From Zeaxanthinibacter sp. PT1 (GTDB lineage Bacteria; Bacteroidota; Bacteroidia; Flavobacteriales; Flavobacteriaceae), in NCBI RefSeq assembly GCF_028464225.1, contig NZ_JAQPCN010000004.1, forward strand, positions 1-64,000: a stretch of DNA of 64,000 nt, read 5' to 3'. Below are positions 1-9,800 of this stretch, in pieces. The stretch's first letter is position 1. Every line of letters begins with the position of its first letter. The notes beneath the pieces are model-generated. The model did no database searches and was not told where the DNA came from. It was given only the letters and a program-made list of their open reading frames with translations. A program made the translations under genes and the position numbers.

Positions 1-111
1 TTAGCTGTTAAAAACGAGAACAGTGTTGCTCGCCTTCACAAGTTCAAGAATTCAAGAATCAAAAAAGAATTGGCTTTCTCTACTAAAAGGAACAAGGCTA
101 AGTTGGCTTAA
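1..111 (+). CDS. C-terminal fragment of small secreted-protein paralogue (5' cut by window edge)
   Basis: Reading from base 1 gives 36 codons and a TAA stop. The last 30 residues match the C-terminus of the intact gene at 937 closely: both have VARL, then K-N-S, then KKEL-x-F, then TKRN and a final AKL plus one small residue. This is therefore the end of a second copy of the same small gene, whose signal peptide and start lie before the window. I know no function for the family. The conserved basic C-terminal half, rich in Lys and Arg, is its hallmark. The other ATG- or TTG-started frame across this stretch (23-223) is a shadow. Confidence rests on the protein-level match between the two copies, seen directly. 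Confidence 0.72.
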   Translation, partial: LAVKNENSVARLHKFKNSRIKKELAFSTKRNKAKLA

Positions 112-129
112 ATGGTTACAGCCCGCCCG

Positions 130-157
130 CCCGCCTGAACGAATCAGTTCGGGCAGG
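130..157. repeat. REP-like inverted repeat
   Basis: Two 11-base arms (130-140 and 147-157) around the 6-base loop gaatca pair with one mismatch and one G-U. The hairpin lies just after the stop of the truncated gene and is GC-rich compared with its surroundings. It has no T-run, so it is not a classic terminator. Short gttaca-type repeats flank it (114-120 and 183-197). From memory, similar GC-rich palindromes recur between genes in flavobacteria. Whether it is repeated elsewhere in this genome cannot be seen here. Confidence 0.45.
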
Positions 158-280
158 AACGTACCGTCCGATAGGGGCGGGGGTTACAGGGTTACAACGG
201 TACAGGGGGACAAAGGGACATAACGAATGTAGTAATAGATCTAGGACAAGATTATGGGCTGGCTGCACACTGTCAACTAC

Positions 281-653
281 CAACCTGGGGTTCTTAACCC
301 CGCCCCGCTCAAAAGTTAGCGTACCATACTGTAAGAACCTTGCAGGTAGTGATCAAAAAAATGGAAAATATATTCTACTGGACAAGCAAGGTTTTATCCC
401 TGTAAACTGGGAACTGCGAACTGTGTACCGCCAACCTGGGGTTCTTAACCCCGCCCCGCTTTGAAGTTAGCGAACCATACTGCAAGAACCTTGCAGGAAG
501 TGATCAAAAAAAATGGAAAGTATATTCTACTGGACAAGCAAGGTTTTATCCCTGTAAACTGGGAACTGCGAACTGCGTACCGCCAACCCGGGGCTCTTAA
601 CCCCGCCCCATCCTCAAGTTAAGCTCTACCAGTGCAAAAACCTTGCAGGAAGT
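281..653. repeat. Tandem repeat, about 2.5 units of 151-152 bp
   Basis: Units begin at 281, 432 and 584 with caacc-tggggttcttaacccc or a close variant; the third unit breaks off near 653. Each unit holds a perfect 6-bp palindrome (ggggtt ctt aacccc). The two full units also carry a second inverted pair, aaccttgc with gcaaggtt, 42-43 bases apart (336-343 with 386-393; 487-494 with 538-545). The units differ at scattered sites, so the duplication is not recent. No open frame runs through it. It sits between the two small-protein paralogues. It could be a repeated structured RNA, a recombination relic or a simple duplicated spacer. Confidence 0.8.
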
Positions 654-936
654 AAAATAGAATATCCCGTATTCACCCTTAGGAAATCCTGTCCAAGGCA
701 GAATAGGAACCCTAAATCTTACCACCCCCAGGCCATCATTTAGAATAAAATCCGGACAAGGGTATCGATGAAATGCACACAGTTTCGGCCAGTGGTTTTT
801 ACGGCACTTCCCGCTTATCGATGATAAAAAACACTTTAACCGATTATCGGTCAGATACCGAAAAATATAGGGGTTAGAGCGACTTTCATCGGATTCGGCT
901 ACCAGCTCAAGCTATCTTTAAACTATAAATAAAGCA
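654..936. other. Non-coding leader region before the small secreted-protein gene
   Basis: No convincing frame was found on either strand. It holds a short direct repeat (tatcgatga at 763 and 817) and a small hairpin tcggt-cagat-accga at 847-861, about 75 bases before the start of the next gene. No exact TAnnTTTG promoter element is visible. Confidence 0.4.
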
Positions 937-1197
937 ATGATGAAAGCACTTTTAACCCTTACTCTAACCTTAATCTTCAGCGCAACCGCGTTGGCTCAAA
1001 ACATAGATGCAAATGAGCAACTTAAAGCTAATACTGTGGACACTGCTTTGTCTGTTGGTGATAAGGTGGGTAACGGTGACCAGGAAATTAAAACGATTGA
1101 TGAGAAGGCCGTAGCGCGACTTTATCGTTCTAAAAATTCGTTAGTGAAAAAAGAGCTGCAGTTCAGAACTAAAAGAAACGCTGCTAAATTGTCTTAA
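937..1197 (+). CDS. Small secreted protein of unknown function, 86 residues
   Basis: The protein opens with a clear signal peptide (residues 1-20, cleavage after ALA-Q), so the mature chain is only about 66 residues and is exported. Its middle is acidic and its C-terminal 30 residues are basic and match the fragment at 1-111. Either of the two leading Met codons (937 or 940) could be the start. I recognise this as a type of small flavobacterial exported protein that occurs in several copies, but I know no function. Its TAA stop overlaps the stop of the convergent amidohydrolase gene, so the two messages must overlap at their 3' ends. No terminator hairpin lies between them. Confidence 0.7.
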   Translation: MMKALLTLTLTLIFSATALAQNIDANEQLKANTVDTALSVGDKVGNGDQEIKTIDEKAVARLYRSKNSLVKKELQFRTKRNAAKLS

Positions 1198-2771
1198 TTT
1201 ATTCCCGGTTGCTTCAACTGGTACCCCGTTTTTTCCTTTTCAGTTTGTACCCTGCTCTTCACATCTTCAAGTAAAGCTTTAGCATCGTAGATTATTCCAT
1301 CCTTGATCGTGTACTTCACGCCACCAACCCTAACTACTTCGTTATCTTCAGTAAGCCTGACCGCACCCGTACCATAAAGTACTTTCAGGTTCTTCAATGG
1401 ATTTTCTTCCACGATTACAAAATCTGCTAGCTTGCCAATAGCCACCGTTCCTATATCATCTGCCATCCCAAGTGCCTCGGCTCCATTCAGCGTGGCTGCC
1501 CTGATCACTTCCAATGGATGGAACCCCGCTTCACGTAGTAATTCCAACTCCCTTATGTAGGCAAAACCGTATAATTGAAAGATAAAACCGGAATCGGAAC
1601 CTGCTGTTACTCGTCCACCCCTGTTCTTATATTCGTTGACGAAGGTCATCCATAATCGGTAGTTGTTTTTCCAGGCTACTTCCTGTTCTGTTCCCCAATC
1701 GTGCCAGTAAGATCCGTGGGATATCTTGCTGGGCTGGTAAAACTCCCATAAAGACGGTAAGGTATAGTCTTCATGCCATTCAGCACGTCTAGCCCGGTGA
1801 AGGTCCCTGCTGGCTTCATAGATGTTGAAAGTAGGATCTAACGTAAAATCCAATGCCAGTAATTCGTCCATCACCTTATTCCAATGTTCAGAATAAGGTT
1901 CTGCTGCCTGGGACCACAATTTCCCCGCCTCTTCAAATCGATGTTGTTCATTCTGGTAATTGTAATCCAGGGGGTAGTCCTGTACCGTTCTATCGTCAAA
2001 CAGGGCTTCCGGTAAACCGTACCAGTGCTCCATACTCGTAAGACCTGCGCGGGCAGAATGAAGCACATTCCAGCGGGCAACGCTTAATTGTGCGTGGTGA
2101 GCCGCGGATCCTAATCCTAACTTTTTATTTTCATCCAAGGCGGCCGTCATGATCTCAGGTTCTGCCCCGAAAAATTTAATGCCATCTGCCCCCTTCTCAG
2201 CATTGGCACGCACCCATTTCCTGGCCTGCTCCGGTGTGCTTATGGGGATGTCATTCAGCGGGTTAAAGGAAGCACTGGTTTGTCCAAACCCGGTATATAC
2301 CACGATCCTGGGCGCTATAATCTCGTTTTTGCTACTTTTTCGCTTCAGGTCCATTGCAAAATCAACTCCTCTTCCGCTGGGCTCACGTACTGTGGTAATC
2401 CCGTGGCCCATCCATAGCTTAAAAACATAATCCGGGTCGGCTCCCTGTGCTTCTCCACCAATATGACCATGCATATCTATGAATCCCGGCATGAGGTACA
2501 TACCGCTTGCATCTAACTCCCTGCCGCCCGGTTTAAGTTGGGGCCGGCTCTTATCCTTAATGGCTACCCCGGGATAACCCACTACCTCTATATTGGTGAT
2601 ACGGTTATTCTCGACCACGATATCTATAGGTCCTTGTGGAGGTGCACCGTTCCCGTTGATCAGGGTTACCCCCCTTATGATCAATTGGTCATATGGACCT
2701 TCACCGTTTTGTGCGATGGCACACAGCAGGCTTAGAAAGAAGACGGTTATTGTATAGGTAAATTTCTTCAT
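1194..2771 (-). CDS. Secreted metal-dependent amidohydrolase
   Basis: A 525-residue amidohydrolase-superfamily enzyme with a signal peptide (residues 1-20). Visible metal-site elements are H101 and H103 of the D-M-H-G-H strand after PGFID, K199 in GIKF (the likely carboxylated bridging lysine), H225/H226, and the Asp in AGSDSG late in the barrel. These fit a two-metal TIM-barrel hydrolase that cleaves a C-N bond in a cyclic amide, imide or peptide. The substrate is unknown. The start lies 7 bases after the stop of the M14 carboxypeptidase gene, so the two secreted hydrolases very probably form an operon and may act together on extracellular peptides. Its stop overlaps that of the convergent small gene. 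Confidence 0.85.
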   Translation of the reverse strand: MKKFTYTITVFFLSLLCAIAQNGEGPYDQLIIRGVTLINGNGAPPQGPIDIVVENNRITNIEVVGYPGVAIKDKSRPQLKPGGRELDASGMYLMPGFIDMHGHIGGEAQGADPDYVFKLWMGHGITTVREPSGRGVDFAMDLKRKSSKNEIIAPRIVVYTGFGQTSASFNPLNDIPISTPEQARKWVRANAEKGADGIKFFGAEPEIMTAALDENKKLGLGSAAHHAQLSVARWNVLHSARAGLTSMEHWYGLPEALFDDRTVQDYPLDYNYQNEQHRFEEAGKLWSQAAEPYSEHWNKVMDELLALDFTLDPTFNIYEASRDLHRARRAEWHEDYTLPSLWEFYQPSKISHGSYWHDWGTEQEVAWKNNYRLWMTFVNEYKNRGGRVTAGSDSGFIFQLYGFAYIRELELLREAGFHPLEVIRAATLNGAEALGMADDIGTVAIGKLADFVIVEENPLKNLKVLYGTGAVRLTEDNEVVRVGGVKYTIKDGIIYDAKALLEDVKSRVQTEKEKTGYQLKQPGIN

Positions 2772-2778
2772 GGTTTTT

Positions 2779-5295
2779 TTAGTTTGGAATTTCTATGTGT
2801 TCCCCTAAGAAAAGCGCGTTCAGGAATAGCTTGTTGGTCCCGTACCAGGAACCTCTGAAATTAGGATTATCTGCGAACATGACTACCCTGCCACTACCCA
2901 ATGGACTAGTGATCAGTGATGCCGAAGGCTTAAGATATTGTTCCATATTTCTCTCAGTGATAAATCCATCGATATGCGGATCAGAAGTATACTTGGCAAC
3001 CGTAGCATATTCATTCTTACTTGGCGCCAGCCAGACTTCGTTATTCTTATATACCGGGATTACCTCGTCCCTATACCCAAACCCTAAAGGATGAGTAACA
3101 TCAAGGGATGTTTTAAGAATAATACCACCTACACTTTCTTTTCCGAGATGTTCATCGGCATCCACGTAAGGGAGTCGCTCAGGAACAGCAAGGCTGTCTT
3201 TTTCAACTTTGGTAAGTTGCTCCTTGACCCATTTCTTCTCGATGATATACTCTGAAGCAGATCCAATTGTGACCAACGTATTTCCTTGTTTAACCCAGGA
3301 AATGATCTTGTCCTTTTCGGTATCTGAGAGTTGGTAGTTCCCGGAGACCATCACCAGGGTTTCATATTTGCCCAGATCAACCCTACCCAGGTTACGCATC
3401 GGGATTTTAGTGATCGGCATATGGACACGGGTGTCCAGAAGGTGCCAAACTTCACCTGCTTCGTATGAACGGACACCGTTGCCGATCAACATCGCTACCT
3501 TAGGTTCACTCAATGGTTTTACAAAACGGCTACCAAGATCAACACCACTTATGTTGAGACCGGTGGAAACAGTATGAACCGGAATTTGAAACTTCTGCTG
3601 GGCTTCTTTTAACAGCTCATATACCTGTTGGGAGTCTTTTTCCTGTAATTGCACCGGCAATACTAATGACCCGTAGTTGAATTTTTGAGTTCCATTACCG
3701 CTTTTGACCGTAAAAGGTTTAAAAGCTGAAGCAAGGACCAGTCCATTTTTCTGTAGGTAGTATAATGCTGCGGGTGTATTGTAATCATCCCAATCCAGGA
3801 TGTAGGCATACTCGGATCTATCAAAAGATTTGACCGAGACAACATTTTCCGCATCAGTGATCTCATCACCCAGTTTCAGGCTGTTCACCGCTTTATAATT
3901 CATGTTGTAAAAATTAGCGACAGACCATGCAGAGGCATCGTAATATACACTGTCCCTGTATTTGTCATAGGTTTCAAACATGGTCTGTACCATGCGATAC
4001 TGTGGTTGCTTTGTGGGGACCACGTATCCTCCATCCGTCGATTTATATACCTTAATTCTGTGTAGCAATAGTTTGTCGATAAAAGCTTTGATCCGGTTCT
4101 GGTCGTTCTTTGCATTAAAGCTATAACCCTGTATCCTTGAATTGTCAGCGTTACTCAGGGCAGATCGGAAAAACCTTCTCTGGTAATCCATCAGGTAATC
4201 CTTATTCTCTACTGCGGCTTTAACTGTGGTCATTCCGGAAACAAACTGGTTGCGAATGGTAAAGGGGAAAGTGATTTCTCCGTAAGCCGTTGTCTGCTTA
4301 TGCCCCCTGGAACTCGCTTGTTCAAATAACAGACCAAGTCCTCCTTGAAGATCGGGGTAGGAGGATCCATATCCCGGATAGGTTCCATCAAATACTTCTT
4401 TGGTGAAATAAAGTGAACCTATGCTGTCCAGTGATGCCGCAAAATAATTACCGAACAAGGTATTAAGATCCTCGTAATTCTCTTTGGGCATTATAGGTTC
4501 CAAGCTGCCATTGGGCTTCATTGGCTCAAAGAAATAGGTGCTCTGAGTCCCCATTTCATGGAAATCGGTCACTACATTAGGATACCAGTGATGGTACCAA
4601 TTAAGTTTACCCCGGCTTTCCGGGTTAATTCCCAGTAACCAGTCACGGTTAAGGTCAAACCAGTAATGGTTGGTTCTGCCGGCGGGCCACATTTCGTTAT
4701 GTTCCGCGTCTTGCGGATCTGCCACAAGGGGATCAGCCCGGAAAGAATTAGCCCATTGCGTATGTCGGTCCCTGCCATCAGGATTAATTGTAGGGTCGAC
4801 AAAAATTACAGCCTGTTCCCTGTATTTTGCGATGGCGGGGTGCTCGGAGGCTACGAGCGTATAAGTCGTAAGTAAAGCGGCTTCTGAACTGGAGGGTTCA
4901 TTCCCATGCACATTGTAAGCCAGGTTGATGAATACAGGCATGTTCTCCGGTATAGCATCCCGGTTTTCAGGTTGGGTGAGAGCCAGGTGCTTTTGCCGTA
5001 AATCCTCGAGGTTATCCAACTGTTCCGGGGTTGATATGTTTAACATGACCAATTTTCTTCCTTCATGAGTTTTACCATAATAGGAAATAGAAGCACGATC
5101 AGATACTTCGGCCAATTTCTCTAAGTAAGATACGATGAGGTCATGCCGCGTATGCATCTCACCAATGCCGTAGCCGAGAAAGGCCTCCGGGCTGGGTATT
5201 TCTGAGTTAAAAGGTTCGTAATTTTTAAGGAAGTATTCTTGAGCGGGTAGGAGGGCATGGCAGAAAAAAGCCATGAGAAGTAATAGTTTTTTCAT
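2779..5295 (-). CDS. Secreted M14 family zinc carboxypeptidase
   Basis: An 838-residue exported protein with a signal peptide (residues 1-19). The N-terminal half is an M14 domain. Zinc ligands H130 and E133 lie in VHGNEPSS and H246 in VTDFHEMG. NPDGRDRH (171-178) and FDLNRDW (213-219) follow the substrate-binding pattern, and E325 in FEQASSRGH is the likely catalytic Glu. The C-terminal half (about 400-838) has no motif I recognise beyond a possible glutamine-amidotransferase-like fold common in such proteins. The family removes C-terminal residues from peptides, here in the periplasm or outside. It is the first gene of a pair with the amidohydrolase. Confidence 0.88.
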   Translation of the reverse strand: MKKLLLLMAFFCHALLPAQEYFLKNYEPFNSEIPSPEAFLGYGIGEMHTRHDLIVSYLEKLAEVSDRASISYYGKTHEGRKLVMLNISTPEQLDNLEDLRQKHLALTQPENRDAIPENMPVFINLAYNVHGNEPSSSEAALLTTYTLVASEHPAIAKYREQAVIFVDPTINPDGRDRHTQWANSFRADPLVADPQDAEHNEMWPAGRTNHYWFDLNRDWLLGINPESRGKLNWYHHWYPNVVTDFHEMGTQSTYFFEPMKPNGSLEPIMPKENYEDLNTLFGNYFAASLDSIGSLYFTKEVFDGTYPGYGSSYPDLQGGLGLLFEQASSRGHKQTTAYGEITFPFTIRNQFVSGMTTVKAAVENKDYLMDYQRRFFRSALSNADNSRIQGYSFNAKNDQNRIKAFIDKLLLHRIKVYKSTDGGYVVPTKQPQYRMVQTMFETYDKYRDSVYYDASAWSVANFYNMNYKAVNSLKLGDEITDAENVVSVKSFDRSEYAYILDWDDYNTPAALYYLQKNGLVLASAFKPFTVKSGNGTQKFNYGSLVLPVQLQEKDSQQVYELLKEAQQKFQIPVHTVSTGLNISGVDLGSRFVKPLSEPKVAMLIGNGVRSYEAGEVWHLLDTRVHMPITKIPMRNLGRVDLGKYETLVMVSGNYQLSDTEKDKIISWVKQGNTLVTIGSASEYIIEKKWVKEQLTKVEKDSLAVPERLPYVDADEHLGKESVGGIILKTSLDVTHPLGFGYRDEVIPVYKNNEVWLAPSKNEYATVAKYTSDPHIDGFITERNMEQYLKPSASLITSPLGSGRVVMFADNPNFRGSWYGTNKLFLNALFLGEHIEIPN

Positions 5296-5382
5296 TCGGT
5301 AGCTTTCATTAATATTCTCGCTTTTAAATATAGCAATTTATTAATGGAAGCGACCCCATAAATACACGGCCTGTGTCCGTGT

Positions 5383-6597
5383 TCAGATCACAGATTGAAC
5401 GTTTTCGCCGATTTCCCTGAATTCCAGGATGTAATTGGTTCCTTTCTTGGAAGTATCCCTGGAGATAGAACCTTTTAATTGTCTCGCCAGGTTGTGGATG
5501 AGTTTAAGACCGAGAGATTTGGAATTTTTCAGGTCAATATCTTCCGGGTAACCTACCCCGTTATCCCCGATCATTAGGATGAATTCATCCTGGTTTACTT
5601 TCCTCAGTGTAATATGAATCTCACCGGTTTCTTCGTCCTTGATACCGTACTTTAGTGCATTAGTGATGGTTTCATTGATAAGCAGTCCTAAGGGGATGGC
5701 AGTGTCTATTCCCAATTGAATATCCGGGATGTCTATTTGAAGACTTACGTTATCGGTAGCACCTTTGACAGATTTCAGAAGATATTCGCCCAATTCCTGG
5801 ACATAGGATTTATATTCAATCTTCGAAATGTCTTCGCGCATATACAACATCTCGTGTACCATGGCCATAGAAATGACGCGATTCTGGCTGCTTTTTATCA
5901 GGGTTCGCATTTCCGGGTCGGATATACTCCTGGCTTGCAGGCTTAGCAGGCTGGAAACCGTTTGCAGGTTATTTTTAACCCTGTGGTGGACCTCTTTGAG
6001 CAGCGTCTCCTTTTCCTTAATTTGTAGCTCGAGTTCGTGTTTGGTTTTATAAAGATTGTGATGCGCTCTCAGCAGGTTTTTCCCCAAGACGCCTCCTAGC
6101 AGGTATACGGAGAACAGAATACTGAGGAAACTGAATAGGTTCTGGGATGTAGCAGGTACAACGTTCTGTGTGAGCGAATACTCTGAAATTCCTTGTATAT
6201 AGATAAGGATAATCAGCAGTATACTGATATACAGGTATATTTTTCCGTAATTCCGGGTAGAGGTGTACCCGGCAAAAACAACCACCGCAAGTACAAAAAT
6301 AAAGGAACTGTTGATTCCCCCGGTGAAGAGCGTAACGATAATGGACGAGATGAGTCCTGTGATCGATATGACGTTATAGGTCAGGGTAAGATTTTCGTGA
6401 TACTTGTACGCCAGGGTATTCAACAGGTTCAACAGGCCGAACCCAATAAATATATACGGAACAACTTCGTAGATATCCAGGAGGAAAATGCAGAGTAAGC
6501 CGAAGACAAAGGAAAAAATAGAAGAGAAATAACTAACCCTCAGGGTCAGGCTTACTTTATCTCTCAGCCTGTCCTGGTCTAGTATGGTTGTAAGCAT
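5383..6597 (-). CDS. Membrane sensor histidine kinase (HisKA_2 type)
   Basis: A 404-residue kinase. Residues about 22-172 form roughly six hydrophobic segments with no large extracellular loop, so the sensor is the membrane domain itself. A short coiled coil (175-200) leads to KEVHHRVKNN, whose second His (about 204/205) is the phosphoacceptor of the HisKA_2 class. The ATPase domain shows the N box (LINETITNALKYG), the G1 box (GDNGVGYP) and LGLKLIHNL. No response regulator is next to it, so its partner must be elsewhere. It is transcribed after the secA terminator and so probably from its own promoter, though no exact TAnnTTTG element was found in its leader. Confidence 0.88.
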   Translation of the reverse strand: MLTTILDQDRLRDKVSLTLRVSYFSSIFSFVFGLLCIFLLDIYEVVPYIFIGFGLLNLLNTLAYKYHENLTLTYNVISITGLISSIIVTLFTGGINSSFIFVLAVVVFAGYTSTRNYGKIYLYISILLIILIYIQGISEYSLTQNVVPATSQNLFSFLSILFSVYLLGGVLGKNLLRAHHNLYKTKHELELQIKEKETLLKEVHHRVKNNLQTVSSLLSLQARSISDPEMRTLIKSSQNRVISMAMVHEMLYMREDISKIEYKSYVQELGEYLLKSVKGATDNVSLQIDIPDIQLGIDTAIPLGLLINETITNALKYGIKDEETGEIHITLRKVNQDEFILMIGDNGVGYPEDIDLKNSKSLGLKLIHNLARQLKGSISRDTSKKGTNYILEFREIGENVQSVI

Positions 6598-6676
6598 GGA
6601 GCAATTTTTTCTACGTTCATTGGCCTGCTCAAAATACGAAAAGAACCGTTATAATATGGCGCAGCTACGTAATTAC

Positions 6677-6704
6677 ATGGCATAAAACTAAATATGTTTT
6701 GCCA
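6677..6704. other. Imperfect palindrome in the kinase leader
   Basis: Arms atggca-t-aaaac and gttttgccat pair over 10 positions with one bulged stretch around an AT-rich loop (taaatat). It lies 80 bases upstream of the histidine kinase start and 120 bases past the secA terminator. It could be an operator or a leader hairpin. No T-run follows on either strand. Confidence 0.3.
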
Positions 6705-6821
6705 TATAATCAAAAACTTCTAGGAAGTTTCTTACAAAACTCACGACAAGCATTGATTTATCGAGGCTGGGTGTTCTACTTAAAATTTTGAGGGACAGTG
6801 ACATCTACCCCGTCTTAGAAT

Positions 6822-6852
6822 AAAAAAAGCGACTTTCTCAAGTCGCTTTTTT
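6822..6852 (-). terminator. Rho-independent terminator of secA
   Basis: Perfect stem aaaaaaagcgactt / aagtcgctttttt with loop tctc, 15 bases past the secA stop. A-runs and T-runs lie on both sides, so it could work in both directions. Confidence 0.85.
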
Positions 6853-6867
6853 CTCTGAGTTCATATA

Positions 6868-9800
6868 CTATTCGTGGTCAATCAGTACCCACTCTCCACG
6901 GTCTATCAGCGGCTCGGCTTGTTTATACTTCACCACTTTGCTTTCACCGGACCGGACATTCTTAATGGTGACCCTGTCATTTCGACCAATTTTTGGCTTC
7001 TCCCGGGTAATGGTCTCCGTAATAGAAGGCCTGTTACCTTGTGTCTGTCCGGCAGCCCTGTTTTGGGCCGCAAGTTCATCACTGTTCGGGATCTCTTCTT
7101 TAGAAGTCTGTAGCTTTTCTTTAGGACGTCTTACTTGTCGCTCTTCCTGTATTTCATTAGAACTTGCAGAAGGCAGTTCTCCCTTGAACAGGAATGAAAC
7201 CACTTCCTTATTCACCTTCACGATCATTTCCTTGAAGAGCTCAAAGGCTTCAAACTTGTAGATCAGCAATGGATCTTTCTGTTCGTGAACCGCCAGCTGT
7301 ACAGACTGTTTTAACTCGTCCATTTTTCTCAGGTGGGTCTTCCAGGCATCATCGATAATGGCGAGGGTGATGTTCTTTTCAAAATCGTTGACCAGTTGTT
7401 TCCCGTTACTCTGGTAGGCTTCTTCAAGGTTTGTAACCACGTTGAGGGTTTTTATCCCATCGGTGAATGGAACAACTATTCTTTCAAAGGAATTTGAATT
7501 GTCTTCATGAACTCTTTTTATTACCGGCAGTGCTGTTGCGGCACTTCGCTCCATCTTCAGCTGGTAATTCTTGTAAGCTTCATGGTAGACCTTCATCGCT
7601 AGTTCTGGGGTGCCCATCTTGCCGAATTCATCTTCAGAGACAGGAGCTGTGATGGAGAAATACTTGATGAGCTCAAATTCGAAATTCTTATAATCACTCG
7701 CCGCCTTGTTGGTCTCAGTGATCACTTCTGAGGTATCGTAGATCATATTGGCGATATCCAGCTTTAAACGGTCTCCCTGTAAAGCGTGCCTCCTGCGTTT
7801 GTATACTACCTCTCGCTGCGCGTTCATCACATCGTCATATTCCAGTAGTCGTTTCCGTATACCAAAGTTGTTTTCCTCAACTTTTTTCTGAGCACGCTCA
7901 ATAGATTTGGTCATCATAGAGTGCTGGATGACTTCTCCTTCTTCCAGCCCCATACGGTCCATCATTTTGGCTACGCGGTCAGAACCGAATAGGCGCATCA
8001 GGTTGTCCTCAAGGGAAACATAGAATTGGGAACTACCCGGATCTCCCTGTCGACCGGACCGTCCTCTCAACTGTCTGTCAACACGACGAGAATCATGTCT
8101 TTCCGTACCAATGATCGCCAGACCACCGGCATCTTTTACTTCCTTACTCAGCTTAATATCCGTACCCCTACCTGCCATGTTGGTGGCAATGGTAACGATC
8201 CCGCCTTTACCGGCTTCGGCAACGATATCCGCCTCCTTCTTGTGTAGCTTCGCATTAAGAACATTGTGATTGATCTTGCGAAGGGTAAGCATTCTTGAAA
8301 GCAATTCAGAGATTTCTACCGAGGTAGTACCTATCAGTACAGGTCTTCCTTTTTGAGACAGTTTAGTTACCTCTTCTATGATGGCGTTATATTTTTCTCT
8401 TTTGGTCTTATAGATAAGATCGTTCTTATCGTCCCGTGCGATCGGCCTGTTGGTAGGGATCTCCATCACATCCAGTTCGTAGATCTCCCAGAACTCACCG
8501 GCCTCAGTTATCGCGGTACCGGTCATCCCTGCCAGTTTTTTGTACATACGGAAGTAGTTCTGCAGGGTTACCGTAGCAAAGGTCTGAGTCATCGCTTCGA
8601 TCTTCACGTTTTCTTTGGCTTCTATAGCCTGGTGGAGCCCGTCAGAGTATCGCCGCCCATCCATGATCCTACCGGTCTGCTCGTCTACGATCATGACCTT
8701 GTTGTCAATAACCACGTATTCCACATCCTTCTCAAAAAGGGTATAAGCCTTCAGCAGCTGGCTCATAGTATGGATGCGCTCGCTCTTGATCGCAAAATCC
8801 TTAAAGAGTTCCTCCTTCAGAGCTGCTTCCTTTTCAATTTCCAGGTCCTGGTTTTCAATTTTTGCGATCTCACTACCAATATCGGGCATGACAAAGAAAT
8901 CTTTAGACTGGTCACCGGAGATGTACTCTATCCCTTTATCTGTAAGTTCTATTTGGTTATTCTTCTCATCGATCACGAATAGCAGTTCCGCATCCACCTG
9001 GTGCATTTCACGGTTGTTATCCTGCATATAGGTGTTCTCTGTCTTCTGCAGCAATTGTTTGATACCTTCTTCACTCAGGTATTTGATCAGTGCCTTGTTC
9101 TTGGGAAGACCACGCTGTACTCGCAATAACTGGAATCCACCTTCTTTGGTGTCGCCTGCAGCGATCAGCTTTTTGGCTTCGGCAAGTACACCTGTCAGGT
9201 ATTGTTTCTGCTTCTGTACAATGTCTGAAACTTTAGGCTTCAATTCGTTGAATTCGTGCCGGTCACCTTCGGGTACAGGACCGGAGATGATAAGCGGTGT
9301 ACGGGCATCGTCAATCAACACGGAATCCACTTCATCCACGATAGCATAGTGATGCGGGCGTTGTACCAGGTCATCTGGTTTGTGAGCCATGTTGTCTCTC
9401 AGGTAGTCAAAACCGAATTCATTATTGGTACCATAAGTGATGTCTGCATTATAAGCAGCCCTTCTGCCATCAGAATTTGGCTGGTGCTTGTCTATACAAT
9501 CTACAGTCATACCGTGGAATTCAAATATAGGCGCCATCCATGCACTATCTCTTTTTGCCAGGTAATCGTTAACAGTAACCAGGTGAGCTCCGTTGCCGGT
9601 AAGCGCATTCAGGTAGAGTGGGAGGGTGGCAACCAGGGTTTTACCCTCACCGGTCTGCATCTCTGCGATCTTACCCTGGTGGAGTGCAATTCCACCGATA
9701 AGTTGTACATCGTAATGTACCATATCCCAGGTTACCTCTTTCCCGGCAGCATCCCAGGAATTCTGCCAAACTGCGGTATCCCCCTGGAGTTGGACATAAT

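Noticed and set aside
281-653. CRISPR array
   Set aside because: The repeat unit is about 151 bp with only 2.5 copies and no spacer pattern or cas genes nearby.
6598-6867. Riboswitch or structured regulator before the histidine kinase
   Set aside because: Only one imperfect palindrome and the secA terminator are visible; nothing matches a known riboswitch core.
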